This document shows positions 63,398 through 64,000 of a stretch of DNA of 64,000 nucleotides, piece by piece. The position numbers were made by a program, and so were the translations under genes. Below the pieces are notes generated by a model. It was not told where the DNA came from. It searched no databases and worked only from the letters and a program-made list of their open reading frames with translations. Origin of the DNA: Globisporangium splendens (lineage: Eukaryota > Oomycota > Peronosporomycetes > Pythiales > Pythiaceae); assembly GCA_006386115.1 (NCBI GenBank), contig VFIW01000027.1:1-64000 (forward strand), read 5' to 3'. Positions within the stretch are counted from its first letter, which is position 1; the number at the start of each line of letters is the position of its first letter.

Positions 63398-64000
63398 GGC
63401 GCTTGGGAATTGAGAAATGAGCTCTTGGAGAGTGAAGGGAGATAAGCAGATCCCACCCACGTCCACCAGAAAACAAGGACAGCCGCATCATGGTGATCTC
63501 CCTGACTGAGTGGATCTGCTCGCTTCGCTGCAAGTGTGGTACATGTTGGCTCATTTCAGTGTGCATGCATTTGTCGACTAAAAAGATTAGCTTGACCTCT
63601 GGGACAGCATGATTAAACAATGATTAACCTTGTTTCGGGTGGCGATTTTAGACAAAAGACATGCCACAAGACGGTTCGTGATTGGCTGAATTTAGGCAAA
63701 GTTTACTTTATACGGCCATCCTGAACTTGGCTGCTGCAACATTTACCTTTTAGAACAGATTCCCTTCTCAAAACGATGTATCGAAAGTAAAAGTGGAACT
63801 CTAGGGAAGAGTTCAGGGAAGAAGATTGAATCGCTAACATTCGATTTCCTGCACAATTTATCCTATTTGCTGAGAGCTGCAAAAGATAAATGTATGCAGG
63901 TCACTTAACAATAAACCCAATAGAGCATAGTCACAGAATGAGCGCCGCTCATTGGCTGGAGGCACAAACAGAGAATGAGCATTGCTCATTGGCTGGAAGC
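63398..64000. other. Upstream region of the BT1 gene with a duplicated palindromic motif
   Basis: At 63933-64000 a 33-35-bp sequence is repeated twice: CACAGAATGAGCGCCGCTC... and ACAGAGAATGAGCATTGCTC.... Each carries ATGAGC-N3-GCTCAT followed by TGGCTGGA. No gene seen. Confidence 0.55.

Overview
The window reads as a chromosome end from an oomycete (stramenopile). The interstitial telomeric repeats are of the CCCTAAA/TTTAGGG type. The unique genes on the right have compact exons with introns of about 65-105 nt, and they include a BBS3/ARL6 ciliary GTPase (flagellated cells), ATP-type PEPCK, a BT1-family folate/pteridine-type transporter, a P450 cluster and a secreted protein with the N-terminal histidine of a lytic polysaccharide monooxygenase. 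Assignment to oomycetes is an inference from this gene set; no species is claimed.

Positions 1-18,851 are a head-to-tail array of about five 3.7-kb units of a Penelope-like retroelement (PLE). Each unit has a 168-bp direct repeat (pLTR) containing a hammerhead-ribozyme-like fold, a leader of about 325 bp, ORF1 (374 aa) and a PLE reverse transcriptase without a GIY-YIG endonuclease. The RT stop codon runs straight into CCCTAAA repeats. The 5' ends face the window edge, as expected for endonuclease-deficient PLEs that prime on telomere ends. ORF1 carries a T TTA AAC slippery heptamer in frame, followed 9 nt later by a hairpin. The RT frame is open across it in -1, so ORF1 and RT are probably expressed as a frameshift fusion of about 990 aa.

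Positions 18,852-37,800 are a subtelomeric mosaic. It contains a 3.6-kb block duplicated almost perfectly (plus a third partial copy), two copies of which end in CCCTAAA repeats. Each full block carries a protein with three zinc fingers and a tyrosine-recombinase domain; a diverged paralogue lies at 34-35.7 kb. Other contents are a gene interrupted by one in-frame stop, a protein-kinase fragment, a 5'-truncated and frameshifted LINE, a SINE with a perfect 17-bp target-site duplication whose 3' tail matches that LINE, and several families of degenerate short repeats.

Positions 38,300-64,000 are gene-rich unique sequence: four paralogous cytochrome P450 genes with conserved intron positions, the LPMO-like secreted protein between P450 copies 2 and 3, a ten-finger C2H2 protein (TFIIIA-like), ARL6/BBS3, PEPCK, a CNBP/Gis2-like six-knuckle protein, a decayed ABCA-type ABC transporter relic and the BT1 transporter. 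Between PEPCK and the CNBP-like gene lie about 4.2 kb in which no gene was recognised.
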